A DNA stretch of 64,000 nt from contig CAZSSP010000008.1 of assembly GCA_964609695.1 (NCBI GenBank), positions 8,343 through 72,342 on the forward strand, in the 5' to 3' direction. A program made the position numbers and the translations under genes. The notes under the pieces were generated by a model. It searched no databases. It was not told the DNA's origin and saw nothing but the letters and a program-made list of their open reading frames with translations. Below are positions 44,138 to 53,142 of this stretch, one piece after another (within the stretch, counting starts at the first letter, position 1; every line of letters starts with the position of its first letter). This stretch comes from JAGNHS01 sp964609695. GTDB taxonomy: Bacteria > Bdellovibrionota > UBA2428.

Positions 44138-44656
44138 ATGAAACGCTTTAGTTTGTTTTTAATGGTTATCGCACTGGGATTAAGCTTAGGCGCTTGCGGT
44201 AAAAAGAAAAAAGGTGGTGTCGTTGGAGTGCCCAATGGATATGGAAGCGGGCAGTATTGCCAGGTTCCGGGCGGTCGCTACGATAGAACTGTGCGCGGAA
44301 ACTTCGGAATGGGCGGCGCTTATATTCAGTTAGACATTTATTCTGGTGAAGCTGGTTCAGTGGGCGCGGTCGGTTCTATAAATATTTCAAACCTTTCAGT
44401 GTTCCCTTATTTCTATGGCGGTTCTGTACCTTTCAGTACTTGCGTTTCTTCAATGGGTTACACTGGTTTCATTAATCGCAATACTTATTCTGGCGACGAT
44501 ATTAGCGTTGTACTTCGAGGCGATCAGGGAACTATTATTAGCTTAGGACAACAAGGTTATAGCTCAATACTTGCGGGAAATACTTTAACTGGAACAGTGA
44601 TTCTTCAAATAGATGCTTTTGGAATCATCCCACTTCCTTACACTTTAGATCCTTAA
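44138..44656 (+). CDS. Small lipoprotein of unknown function
   Basis: A 172-residue lipoprotein starting at ATG 44138 behind GGGAG; the frame opens 30 bp earlier inside the preceding gene. The signal peptide ends LSLGAC followed by GKKKKGG, the same style as the two upstream lipoproteins. The mature part is Gly/Tyr/Ser-rich with beta-like strands (GAYIQLDIYSGEAGSVG, DISVVLRGDQGTIISLG, LTGTVILQIDAFG) and two cysteines. It is not clearly homologous to the other two. Probably cotranscribed with paralog 2. Confidence 0.65.
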   Translation: MKRFSLFLMVIALGLSLGACGKKKKGGVVGVPNGYGSGQYCQVPGGRYDRTVRGNFGMGGAYIQLDIYSGEAGSVGAVGSINISNLSVFPYFYGGSVPFSTCVSSMGYTGFINRNTYSGDDISVVLRGDQGTIISLGQQGYSSILAGNTLTGTVILQIDAFGIIPLPYTLDP

Positions 44657-44698
44657 GATTGTGAGCTAAGGCTCGAGCTGCTAATAGCTGTAAGAATT

Positions 44699-45295
44699 AT
44701 GTATTTAGCGCTCTCCTTAGCTTCTTCAAAAGGCCTTTGCATAATCATCAATCCTCAATTTGAAATTCTAGCTCTCCGCGAGTGGGATGAGCGAGAAACT
44801 CTCGATCACTGGAAAGTGCTTGATAAAAGTATTTCAGAAATTTTAGAAGAAGCTAAAATTCAAAGCTCTCAAATTAAAAAAATATTTTGCGTCCAAGGTC
44901 CAGGTGCTTATACGGGTTTACGAATTGCTTCTTCGTATGCACAAGGTATGGCCAAGGCGCTCGGAATTGATATTATTGGAATTCCAACTTTTGATTTAAA
45001 TATTGAAGGACTTCCGTTTATTATTCCGCAAAGACATCAGCGAGCTCGCGATCTTGCTTGGGCTGATGCCAAGGCTCAGGGCTACGAGTTTTTAAAAATT
45101 GAAGACACTAATCGAGCTTCTTTAGTTGAAGTTTCAGATTCCGATTCAAAGTGGGGATTTGCAGATTCAGAAAATATTCTATGGCCAACAGCTGAGCAAT
45201 TGCTTCACGCAGTTAAATTAAATAACTCCAAAAACACTCCCTTTTCTTTATTTTATGGTTTGGGCGCTAAAGTCTTCGGCAAATATTTAACGTAG
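44699..45295 (+). CDS. tsaB: tRNA threonylcarbamoyladenosine biosynthesis protein TsaB
   Basis: A 198-residue ASKHA-fold protein. The diagnostic VQGPGAYTGLRIASSYAQGMAKAL segment lies near residues 65-88, after the opening YLALSLASSKGL that replaces the usual ALDTS. TsaB partners TsaD and TsaE to install t6A37 on ANN-decoding tRNAs. The C-terminal half is shorter than in E. coli (231 residues). It is followed by a palindromic region and a convergent Yip1-type gene. Confidence 0.88.
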   Translation: MYLALSLASSKGLCIIINPQFEILALREWDERETLDHWKVLDKSISEILEEAKIQSSQIKKIFCVQGPGAYTGLRIASSYAQGMAKALGIDIIGIPTFDLNIEGLPFIIPQRHQRARDLAWADAKAQGYEFLKIEDTNRASLVEVSDSDSKWGFADSENILWPTAEQLLHAVKLNNSKNTPFSLFYGLGAKVFGKYLT

Positions 45296-45364
45296 TTGTT
45301 TATTTCTTAATTAGAAAAAATATTCATGATGCACTCGGGGTGCATGCTTACGGTAGTATTAATG

Positions 45365-45455
45365 ACGGAAATACGGGACTTTCCTGACCTGGCGTACTAA
45401 CGATGATTACAAAATTTGCAAAGATGGGCGTCCAAGGAAAGTCCCGTATTTCCGT
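45365..45455. repeat. Palindromic element D
   Basis: 45365-45385 and 45435-45455 are perfect 21-bp reverse complements around a 49-bp loop. Just outside the left arm, 45329-45345 is a small hairpin (ATGCAC, loop TCGGG, GTGCAT) whose CACTCGGGGTGC text equals the start of the B and C cores. Weak complementarity continues outward on both sides (about 45308-45326 with 45457-45476), as if the left arm had received an insertion. It occupies the gap between convergent tsaB and the Yip1-type gene. Confidence 0.7.
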
Positions 45456-45474
45456 AATGGATATTGCTAAATTA

Positions 45475-46248
45475 TTAAGTACTGATCATCGACCCGAGCG
45501 ATCCAACAAAAATTAGGACCATTAAAAAAATAGCCAGTGCAAAAATGCTCCACAACAATAAATTTAAACCGTAGCTTGCTAAAAAAACTCTTGGATAAGA
45601 TTCATTTGAAAGTACTTTTAATGCATTTAAATAATAAAAAATAGGAAGAACAGCGGCAAGAGTGGAGCCTAAAAATGGAAGTATAGAAAACCCAATAAAA
45701 GATTTTGCATAAAGTCCGGAAATAAATATTCCTTTAAAACTAATTTTGCTTTCAGGCACTCCGAAAAGTTTTAATCCCCATTGACTCACCCAAACAAAAC
45801 CTAAAAGAGATACGAGTGCCAAAATGGGTGCGCTAAATATTCCTGCTTGTTGAAAAAACAACATAATGAAGGCCGCTTTGTCTTTTAATGGACCAAGATC
45901 AGGCCCAATCATCGATAATACAGAATCCTTTGTAGATGATCCGAGAACTCCATCAAAACTATGTTCCACGTTATCCCATGCGCTCGTTGAAGAATGAAAA
46001 GAAGCGAGCCAATGAAAAAAGAAAAAACTTATAAAGGCCTTGGTCCAAACCCAGCTAACCAGTTCGAGCTCAGAAGAGCTGCCTTTAAATGCAGAAAAAA
46101 ACAAGGAGGGCTTTTTAAATAGAGTTTTTAAATCCTCTATCGGAGTGCTTTCACTAATGTCATAGTAGTCGTCATTATCCACGGGCCCTGGTTTATCTTT
46201 TTGATTGGAAGATTCACCCTTAGGGCCGTGGATATAAATGTCGTCCAT
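45475..46248 (-). CDS. Yip1-domain-like inner-membrane protein
   Basis: A 257-residue protein with an acidic N-terminal tail (about 1-40) containing a DDYYDISESTPIEDLKTLFKKPS lead-in, then about five transmembrane helices. The arrangement with a FKGIFISGLYAKSF loop and two C-terminal helices fits the Yip1/DUF1282 superfamily. Function unknown. It is the last gene of the Gld-like ABC operon, overlapping the previous stop by one base (TAATG), so it probably assists that transporter. Confidence 0.7.
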   Translation of the reverse strand: MDDIYIHGPKGESSNQKDKPGPVDNDDYYDISESTPIEDLKTLFKKPSLFFSAFKGSSSELELVSWVWTKAFISFFFFHWLASFHSSTSAWDNVEHSFDGVLGSSTKDSVLSMIGPDLGPLKDKAAFIMLFFQQAGIFSAPILALVSLLGFVWVSQWGLKLFGVPESKISFKGIFISGLYAKSFIGFSILPFLGSTLAAVLPIFYYLNALKVLSNESYPRVFLASYGLNLLLWSIFALAIFLMVLIFVGSLGSMIST

Positions 46249-47930
46249 TAAGAAGCTCTTCGACGTCTAGTAGCCCAAACACCTAAGACAATAAACATAC
46301 AAGCAGCTAAGACTATGTAGCCTCGCACTTGATAAATATTTTTTTCAGTTAATTCAAGTCGGGCGTCTTTATTGTCTCGAGGTCTAATGCCCATAACGTC
46401 ATTGTCTTCCAGGAGGTAATTCACAGAGCTTAGCAATAAGTCCATATTGGCAAATTGCTGAACGATAGCGTTCATAGCGAAGTGATGGTTACCAAAAAGA
46501 ATAATTCTTACGCCTGGCTTGGCTGGACTTTCGGCTGCAGGAGTTTGCCCTGCTGCTGGAGTGGCGGGCGCTGTAATGGTGGGCGCGTTTTCAGCATATG
46601 CACTTGGGAATAGGCTAAAGCTGGAATTTGAACCATGCTCATCATTAGAATCTGCTGCAGCTTTCTTTTTATTTTTATCTTCTATAAGAACACCAATGGC
46701 GAGGGGTCCTTGTTGATCTCCGGCTTTTTTGCCAATTCCACCACGAAGATTACTCAAATCTCCATTTTTTGAATAACTGACGGATTCAGAAGAAACAAAG
46801 CTTCTCACTTCAATATTGGGGTTTTGAGATTGAGTGGGCATTTTTACAGAGCTTGCAAAAGTGAAAAATACAGGCTGGCTAAAGGATTTAACAATTTCCA
46901 CTCCTGAAGAATAATTCTTTGTGAGTACACCTAGAGGAGGTTGTTGCACTCTAGGATCAATCACTACATCTTTGTTTATGCTCACGCCATAATTTTCAAA
47001 AAGTTTACTCCAAGAAGCTGGAGTTCCAATTCCAAAAAGTGCCAATGTAGGGCCACCTTTTTCGATATAGGCTTTGAGCATTTTGACTTCTTTTTCTACG
47101 GCTTCACTTTGTGGGCCGGGGATGATGAGTGCTTCGCAATAGGCGGGTACTTCATCGAGCGCGGCTAAAATTAAATCTCGAACTTCATAAGAGGAATTAG
47201 CCAGTGCATCTTTAAAAAATGAAAGTCCTTCTGCCTCTGTATTATGAACATCGAGTTCTTTGTGACCACTGGTGATACAAACAGTTTTTTTACTTCCTTT
47301 GATAACCTGAATAACGGCATTAGTGAGTTGCTCTTCGGCTTTTGAGTCAGAGAAATTTTCAATTCGAGTTTCGCGGCCAGAAGAAGATTTTACGACTAAG
47401 ACGTTGTTTCGAGTTATTTTAGATTTCTGTGCGCCAGCAGGATCAGATATAGGGTTTTTAACAATCACTTCAACTTTTCCGTTGGAAGCTTCTTTGTAAT
47501 TATTTAAAAAACGGTCCATGTCTAAACTGCCCGACATTTGTTTAATGGAAGTTGTCCAAACCTCAACACTCACTTTTTCTTTAAGACCTTTGAGAACTTT
47601 TTGACTTTGATCACTGAGAGAATGAATTTTGTTGGCCGTTAAGTCCCAAGTTTTATTGTTAGATGAGGCTAGCCAATTCACAACTCCTACAATGAGAATT
47701 AAGCCTACACCTGTGAAAACTAGGCCTAGCGCAAATTGAGTGCTTCGCTTTTTAAGCCATAAACGAACTTTATCGAGGCTTAAAACACACCAGAGTGCAG
47801 CGCTGGCTAAAAATAAAGACCAACAAGAATAGAAAACCCAGTCTAATAACCAAAGGTCTCTTACAAAGTGAGAAAGAATAATGATTAAGAAAATACTTAT
47901 AATAAAAGCATTAGCGGCATACTTACGCAT
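46248..47930 (-). CDS. GldG-like ABC transporter auxiliary protein
   Basis: A 560-residue protein. Three N-terminal transmembrane segments lie within residues 1-95. A large extracytoplasmic domain (about 100-510) follows, with DLTANKIHSLSDQSQKVLKGL near its start, the hallmark of the ABC_transp_aux/GldG family. EVWTTSIKQMSG, ITSGHKELD and FGIGTPASWSK are also visible. A single C-terminal helix ends RRRR. The Ala/Pro segment at about 430-460 is low complexity. It works with the ATPase and permease upstream; the substrate is unknown. Confidence 0.85.
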   Translation of the reverse strand: MRKYAANAFIISIFLIIILSHFVRDLWLLDWVFYSCWSLFLASAALWCVLSLDKVRLWLKKRSTQFALGLVFTGVGLILIVGVVNWLASSNNKTWDLTANKIHSLSDQSQKVLKGLKEKVSVEVWTTSIKQMSGSLDMDRFLNNYKEASNGKVEVIVKNPISDPAGAQKSKITRNNVLVVKSSSGRETRIENFSDSKAEEQLTNAVIQVIKGSKKTVCITSGHKELDVHNTEAEGLSFFKDALANSSYEVRDLILAALDEVPAYCEALIIPGPQSEAVEKEVKMLKAYIEKGGPTLALFGIGTPASWSKLFENYGVSINKDVVIDPRVQQPPLGVLTKNYSSGVEIVKSFSQPVFFTFASSVKMPTQSQNPNIEVRSFVSSESVSYSKNGDLSNLRGGIGKKAGDQQGPLAIGVLIEDKNKKKAAADSNDEHGSNSSFSLFPSAYAENAPTITAPATPAAGQTPAAESPAKPGVRIILFGNHHFAMNAIVQQFANMDLLLSSVNYLLEDNDVMGIRPRDNKDARLELTEKNIYQVRGYIVLAACMFIVLGVWATRRRRAS

Positions 47931-47934
47931 AAAA

Positions 47935-48726
47935 TTACGACCTCCAAGAACGACTTTCGAGTGAACGGTTAGTTAAAAATAAAAAAACAAAAATAATGGT
48001 CACCATGTATACGACAGATCGCAGCTCTATACTTCCTTTAAGAAAGTTAGTGAGATGCTCGTTGAAGCAGAGATGTTTGACTGCTTCTTGTAGGGGGCCA
48101 GGTCCCATTCCTTGAGCCGCAATACAAAACAAAATTCCAAAAGTGAAATTTGTAACAAAAGTGAGAACCAAAGCAATCAAAACACTTTCAGTGACACTCG
48201 ACCAAAACAAACCGATTGAGACATAGCCTAAGCCGGTTAATATTAAGCCAACATAAGTGCTCACTATTATTCCCATGTCGGGGCCTCCGCCGGGTCCACC
48301 CGCGCTATAGAGTATGAGAAAAAATGGGAATATGAGAGTGAGTCCTAGTTTGATGAGCAACACAGTGCTGGCGGCTTTAAATTTTGAAATCACAAGCTCC
48401 CAAGTTCTTATGGGAGAAGTCATTAAAAGCACTAATGTGTTTTGCCGACTTTCTTCGGTGAATAACCGGAAAGTGAATAATGGCAAAATCATCATGATAA
48501 TGAAATGCATATTGGCGTAGAAGGCTTCAGCCAATCGATCGATGGTGATAGCGGGCGCCATTCCAAACTGACTTCGTTGTGTGTAAACCATATAAGTTTG
48601 AAGAAAGAATAAAAACATGAAACCCATGAGCAACGTGAAGAGGCCAATGAAGACGTAAGCTAGGGGTGTATAGAAGTATCCTTTGATTTCTTTTTTCCAA
48701 ATGGTCATAACGTTTCTAACAAACAT
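47935..48726 (-). CDS. ABC-2 type permease, GldF-like
   Basis: A 263-residue integral membrane protein with six predicted helices. It opens with IWKKEIKGYFYTPLAYVFIGLFTLL, typical of ABC-2 permeases of the GldF type. LPLFTFRLFTEESRQNTLVLLMTSPI is the conserved cytoplasmic region, and VISKFKAASTVL follows. AAGGAG lies seven bases before the ATG. It is separated from the ATPase gene by 11 bp and from the GldG-like gene by four. Confidence 0.9.
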   Translation of the reverse strand: MFVRNVMTIWKKEIKGYFYTPLAYVFIGLFTLLMGFMFLFFLQTYMVYTQRSQFGMAPAITIDRLAEAFYANMHFIIMMILPLFTFRLFTEESRQNTLVLLMTSPIRTWELVISKFKAASTVLLIKLGLTLIFPFFLILYSAGGPGGGPDMGIIVSTYVGLILTGLGYVSIGLFWSSVTESVLIALVLTFVTNFTFGILFCIAAQGMGPGPLQEAVKHLCFNEHLTNFLKGSIELRSVVYMVTIIFVFLFLTNRSLESRSWRS

Positions 48727-48737
48727 GCTGATGCTCC

Positions 48738-49463
48738 TTAAGCTTGATGACTATCTTGAGAGATAATTTTTAAATAAGCCTGCTCTAAGTTACCGCCACT
48801 GCCTTGAGTGAGTTCATTCACACTTCCGTTGGCGAGCACTCGTCCTCTGTTGATGAGCACTACGCGATCGCAGGTCATCATCACTTCGGGAAGTATGTGA
48901 GTGGAAAGTATAACAGTGTGAGTTTTGGCTAAATTTTTAATGAGGTTTCTTATTTCCACAATTTGAACCGGATCGAGTCCAACAGTGGGTTCATCGAGAA
49001 TAACCACTTCGGGATCGTGCACTATCGCTTGAGCAATGCCGACTCGTTGTCGATAACCTTTGGATAAGTTTCGTATAACGGACTGAGCGCGATCGGCTAA
49101 TCCGCAATGGCTGAGAACATAATTAACTCGTTCAGGAATTTTAGCATTTGGAACTTGTTTGAGTTGCGCTACAAATTCTAAATATTCTTTAACTCTCATA
49201 TCGAGGTATAGAGGTGGATTTTCTGGGAGATATCCTACGCGCTTTTTAATTTCCATGGGATCTTCGAAAACATCAAAGCCTGCAACTTTTGCTGAACCTG
49301 ATGAGGCTGGCATAAAAGCACTCAGTATTTTCATGGTGGTCGACTTGCCCGCACCGTTGGGTCCTAGCAGGCCAAGTATTTCGCCCTTTTCGACCTTGAA
49401 GCTGATGCCGTGCAGCGCCGCAAAATCGCCATATTTTTTTTCGAGATTAGAAACTTCGATCAT
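48738..49463 (-). CDS. ABC transporter ATP-binding protein, GldA-like
   Basis: A 241-residue ATPase. Walker A is GLLGPNGAGKST, the signature is NLSKGYRQRVGIAQA, Walker B is VVILDEPTVGLDP and the H-loop is STHI. VGYLPENPPLY is the Q-loop region typical of the GldA/NatA class of ABC-2 exporters. It is the first gene of the four-gene unit (ATPase, permease, GldG-like, Yip1-like), with AGGAGG ten bases before the ATG. In Bacteroidetes GldAFG supports gliding; elsewhere such modules serve unknown export, so a motility role here is only possible. Confidence 0.93.
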   Translation of the reverse strand: MIEVSNLEKKYGDFAALHGISFKVEKGEILGLLGPNGAGKSTTMKILSAFMPASSGSAKVAGFDVFEDPMEIKKRVGYLPENPPLYLDMRVKEYLEFVAQLKQVPNAKIPERVNYVLSHCGLADRAQSVIRNLSKGYRQRVGIAQAIVHDPEVVILDEPTVGLDPVQIVEIRNLIKNLAKTHTVILSTHILPEVMMTCDRVVLINRGRVLANGSVNELTQGSGGNLEQAYLKIISQDSHQA

Positions 49464-49570
49464 GCGATGAACCTCCTATGATGTGCAAGATGGAGTTTCA
49501 TTCTCTGCACTAACAAAGTCAAGGGCTTGGCTCCCGATTTTGACTTATCCTGCTACAATGGGAAGAGCCT

Positions 49571-50848
49571 ATGGCAATTGATCTTTTTGATTTCTATAAA
49601 CGCTGTCTTTTGCCATTAACGCCGCATCCTGCCGTTACCAAAATTCTCAAATATGTAATGAGTGGCGGCGAAACTACTGATGACTTTGCCGAAGTTCTCC
49701 ATTTCGATCCCGAATTACAGCACTGGGCACGAGTGACGGTGCAGAGAATGGGGAAAGGTGCCACAAAAATTGAGCAAGTGATTACACTTTTAGGACAAGA
49801 TCGCATTCGGGATATGGTTTTGGGTCGTTACATTGAAAGAGCTTTTGTAAAAGCAGAAAAATCATTAGTAGCACAAGCAGTCTCAGAAGCTAAGTCAGCG
49901 GCTCCAAGTGAGGACGCTGCTGAAAAGGGGGCCGCAAAACCCGGAGGCACTTTAAGACATGCGGCCAAAGTGAGTGATGATAAAAAAGCTGCTAAAAGTG
50001 ATGCTAAAGAAGCTGTAGAATCTCCTCTCAATACTCTTCCCCCAGAGCTACCTGCGCCCATGACATCGAGCGAGGCGGCTTCTGAAATTATTCCTGATGT
50101 TATGGGTTACAAAAATTATTTAAGCTTTGCTATTCGCGCTGAAAACGTAGCCACTGAAATTAGAAATTCCTATCCCGGTCAAGCCTTTGCAGGAGGAGTG
50201 CTTTTTGATTATGTGAGAGAATTTTTACAAAGCTTGCCTGATATTGAAAAGCTGAGCGATGAACGATTGAAAAACATTCCTCAATATGTAGGAAATATTT
50301 TTGAAGACGGACTTCGCTGTGGAATCGCGGCGAATTCACTGATGTCTAAAATTGTGATTCGCCATCAAAAAACAATTTTTGTTACGGCACTTTGTCACAA
50401 TATTGGTAAAGCTTTATTGTTGGCTTATGACCCTTTGAAGTTTGAAAGTGCTTTTATTAAATCAACAGGTTCGGATGCGGCTCATAGAGTTGATTCAACA
50501 GATGCCGAAGAAGAACTTTTTGATTTTGACCATGCTCAAGCTGGATCTTTGTTTTTTCGTCGCTTGAGTTTTTTTGAAGATATAGAAATGTCGATCGATT
50601 TCCATCATCATCCTCATTTGCTTCGGTTTTCAGATCCTAACTTGTTTGCTCTAACGTGTGCTTTAAGATTAAGCGGAGCTTTAGTGAAGATTTATGAAAA
50701 GAATAGAGCTAGAAATCCTAAAATTGATATGATTCCCGACGCTCGACTCAAGCTCACTGAAGATTTTAAATTTTTAAAATTAAGTGAAAAGGATTGGGGA
50801 GCCGTTAAAGCCGATTATTATCAGAAACTCATTAAAGCAGGCCTTTAA
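49571..50848 (+). CDS. HDOD-domain signalling protein
   Basis: A 425-residue cytoplasmic protein. The HDOD domain begins LPLTPHPAVTKILKYVMSGG with AEVLHFDPELQHWARVTVQRMG and a GQDRIRDMVLGR helix. It is split by a roughly 70-residue Ala/Lys-rich, probably disordered insertion (about 95-165). The second half has TALCHNIGKALLL and FDFDHAQAGSLFFRRLSF with IDFHHHPHLL, reminiscent of HD-domain helices. HDOD proteins act in signalling networks, often with cyclic di-GMP. It converges with the coiled-coil gene; the stop codons overlap in TTAA (50845-50848). Confidence 0.85.
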   Translation: MAIDLFDFYKRCLLPLTPHPAVTKILKYVMSGGETTDDFAEVLHFDPELQHWARVTVQRMGKGATKIEQVITLLGQDRIRDMVLGRYIERAFVKAEKSLVAQAVSEAKSAAPSEDAAEKGAAKPGGTLRHAAKVSDDKKAAKSDAKEAVESPLNTLPPELPAPMTSSEAASEIIPDVMGYKNYLSFAIRAENVATEIRNSYPGQAFAGGVLFDYVREFLQSLPDIEKLSDERLKNIPQYVGNIFEDGLRCGIAANSLMSKIVIRHQKTIFVTALCHNIGKALLLAYDPLKFESAFIKSTGSDAAHRVDSTDAEEELFDFDHAQAGSLFFRRLSFFEDIEMSIDFHHHPHLLRFSDPNLFALTCALRLSGALVKIYEKNRARNPKIDMIPDARLKLTEDFKFLKLSEKDWGAVKADYYQKLIKAGL

Positions 50849-52332
50849 GCGGCGGCTGTTTCGCTCATGAGTTTTTTAATTTTTTCTTCGAGTTCAGCAA
50901 TAGACTTATCTTTATTGGCAATAGATTCTAGAAGCTTTTTAAGTTCCGTTTGTAAGCTTTCTACCTTCCTTTTGAGGTGTTCGTTGTTGTCGATGAGTTC
51001 TTTGTCGGTGGTGGCTTGTCGGCGTGTTTTCATAAGATGTAAAAGATCTTTTGAGAGTTCCGCGCAAACTTGGTTGAGTTGTGTGATGGTGATGTTGAGT
51101 TTTTGAACTTCTCCTGGATTTTGAATCACAAGCTCTTCATTGGCTTTAGCTTGAGCTTCTTTTGGATTTTCCTTTTTAGCTTGAAAAAGTCCTTTAACAT
51201 TATCTACAGCAGTGGGCCTAGCGCTGCCTCGAGGTTTATCACCTACAATGGCGGGTTCTCTGAGTATGTCTTCTAAGTCTTTAGAATTGACTTTTTTAGA
51301 AGCCATAGACTTGGTGTTGGTCGTTTCAATAACAGCTTCAGCCACTTTAGTGTTTTCAAGTGCGATGCCGCTGGCTGCAATTTTTTTAGCGATTTCTTCG
51401 GTCATTTCATCGCTAGGCTCTGTGTGTGAAAATGAGAAACAATAGCCAGCGGAGTTGGCTTCGCCGGACTTTTTAGGAAAGCTGAGTCTAGTGACAAGAT
51501 AAACAGGGTCGTTTTGATCGTTGCTCTGCTTAAAGGATCCGTGAAAAAATAAGAGAGTTTCTGAATGTTGAATGCTGTGGAAAAATTCTGGGAAAATTGA
51601 ATTAGGTGGAGAAGCTTTTTGGCCAAGAGCCTGAACAGAACTGGTAAAATCTTTTTTTATAGAATCCAGAGCGGTGGCTTTGGAAAAGCTGGAAATGGCA
51701 ATGACTAATTTCAGAGGATCTAATCCAAAATGAATTTTAAAGGGTGAAGTGACTTCGAATTTGCCGCCCTGAACTTTTCCGTGGGGTAGAGTGAGGCCCC
51801 TTAAGAGCTTGTTGGTTTTGTCGTTGTCGATTCCAAATTTATTTAAAAATGTGGTCAGCAATTTTTCGAATTGTTCGAAGTCTTTGGTGCTGTTGATATC
51901 TTCCGTTGAAAATTTTCCGCTGTTTTGCAGGAAGAGTTTTAGAGTCACATCGTGGTCGAAAAAAACTGTGTGATAAAGAGTTCCACACATAAAAGAGTGA
52001 TCGAGTCTTTGAAGCGGCGGAAAAAAGCCTCTAAAGAAACTGTGTTTATAGGGCTCGGTGATGTGTTCAGTGGCCGGTTCGCCGAGTAAATAAACATGGG
52101 CTGTAGTTTTATGTTTGTTAAAAAATTCAAAACTGCTGAAGCCTGCACAGGCGGGGTGAAAAGCATCGATTAAAATAACAGTGCCGTTATGTTGGAGATG
52201 TTCAAGTGGAATTTCTTCGAGTTTTTCGGCACGTCTCATGAGATATTCGCGCGCGCTTCTTTCTCTTGATAATAGCGCTTTCCAGAGAGGCAAATAGGAA
52301 TCTTGCCCTCCGACTAACCAAACAACTCTCAT
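50845..52332 (-). CDS. Protein of unknown function with C-terminal coiled coil
   Basis: A 495-residue protein without signal peptide or membrane segments. Residues 1-125 resemble a small alpha/beta domain (VVWLVGGQDSYLPLWKALL, GTVILIDAFH, AHVYLLGEP) that could be a degenerate receiver-like fold. A mixed domain covers about 130-300, followed by a low-complexity charged linker. The C-terminal 70 residues are a strong coiled coil (ITQLNQVCAELSKDLL to IAELEEKIKKLMSE). No family recognised. It lies between an HDOD gene and pilA, so a role in pilus regulation is possible but unproven. Confidence 0.6.
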   Translation of the reverse strand: MRVVWLVGGQDSYLPLWKALLSRERSAREYLMRRAEKLEEIPLEHLQHNGTVILIDAFHPACAGFSSFEFFNKHKTTAHVYLLGEPATEHITEPYKHSFFRGFFPPLQRLDHSFMCGTLYHTVFFDHDVTLKLFLQNSGKFSTEDINSTKDFEQFEKLLTTFLNKFGIDNDKTNKLLRGLTLPHGKVQGGKFEVTSPFKIHFGLDPLKLVIAISSFSKATALDSIKKDFTSSVQALGQKASPPNSIFPEFFHSIQHSETLLFFHGSFKQSNDQNDPVYLVTRLSFPKKSGEANSAGYCFSFSHTEPSDEMTEEIAKKIAASGIALENTKVAEAVIETTNTKSMASKKVNSKDLEDILREPAIVGDKPRGSARPTAVDNVKGLFQAKKENPKEAQAKANEELVIQNPGEVQKLNITITQLNQVCAELSKDLLHLMKTRRQATTDKELIDNNEHLKRKVESLQTELKKLLESIANKDKSIAELEEKIKKLMSETAAA

Positions 52333-52521
52333 GTTACTGATATCGGAGGATTTTCTTGAATTCTTAATTTTTCCGTATCTATTTTAGGCGCTGTTCGACA
52401 TTTTACAGACGCATTTTTGACAAGCCGAAATATTCGCAAAACTGAGAGAAAAGCTTAAACAGTGTGCCCCTCCTAAGTTCTTTGATTTGCTAATATTAAC
52501 CGCATTTTAACAGTCGAAAAA

Positions 52522-52538
52522 TTGGCACGTAGTGTGCA
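52522..52538 (+). promoter_or_regulatory. Sigma54 -24/-12 promoter of pilA
   Basis: TTGGCACGTAGTGTGCA has the GG (52524-52525) and GC (52536-52537) dinucleotides ten bases apart and a full TTGGCACG -24 box. The predicted start is near 52549, 31 bases before the ATG. pilA is classically transcribed by sigma54 with PilR, and pilS/pilR lie 2.4 kb away. Confidence 0.85.
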
Positions 52539-52579
52539 GCTATCTGAGTGATAAGATAAAAAAACCATAGGGGGGTTTT

Positions 52580-53113
52580 ATGTTAAAAAACAATAAAGGT
52601 TTCTCGATGATCGAGCTTATGGTGGTTGTAGCCATCATTGGTATCATCATGACGATTTCTCTACCGAACTATCAAAAGTTCAAAAGCAAAGCTAAGCAGA
52701 CTTCTGCAAAGGCAGAACTTACTGGTGTGTTTATGTCTGAGCAGAATTTCAGTATTGAGTATGGTTCATACCATAATAATCTTCATTATATCGGGTATGT
52801 TCCAGACGGTATTCCACTTGTAACTGCAGGTGCAGTGTCTTGTCCTACAGGAACTCCTTCAAATACTCGATATTATGCCACTGGATATGCTAGCGGATCA
52901 GAAATGGCTGCACTAGCTTCCTTAGCTATTAAATGTGCAGGAATTCAATATTATCCAAGTACAGTAGATTCATCAGTTGTTCCCGATGGTACTGTAGGGT
53001 CTGGAGTATTTACTGCAGTAGCATGGGGTAAACTTGATGGTAAGGACGATCGTTGGACTATTGATCAAAATAAATCCTTACTTGTTGATCCAAATAAAAA
53101 CGGCGCTCAATAA
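52580..53113 (+). CDS. pilA: Type IV major pilin PilA
   Basis: A 177-residue prepilin. The short leader MLKNNKG is cut by the prepilin peptidase before FSMIELMVVVAIIGIIM, which has the N-terminal Phe (methylated), the conserved Glu at position 5 and the hydrophobic polymerisation helix. The globular domain has a Cys pair (SCPTGTPS and IKCAG) suggesting a disulfide, and ends with IDQNKSLLVDPNKNG. It forms the pilus filament assembled by PilB/PilC and retracted by PilT from the neighbouring cluster. The gene has a sigma54 promoter and its own strong terminator. Confidence 0.95.
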   Translation: MLKNNKGFSMIELMVVVAIIGIIMTISLPNYQKFKSKAKQTSAKAELTGVFMSEQNFSIEYGSYHNNLHYIGYVPDGIPLVTAGAVSCPTGTPSNTRYYATGYASGSEMAALASLAIKCAGIQYYPSTVDSSVVPDGTVGSGVFTAVAWGKLDGKDDRWTIDQNKSLLVDPNKNGAQ

Positions 53114-53142
53114 AATAATTACCTAATCACTTCATGAAGTGG

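Noticed and set aside
49551..49559. Extended -10 promoter (TGCTACAAT) before the HDOD gene
   Set aside because: It would place the start beyond the ribosome-binding run and almost at the ATG, and no -35 box is at the right distance.
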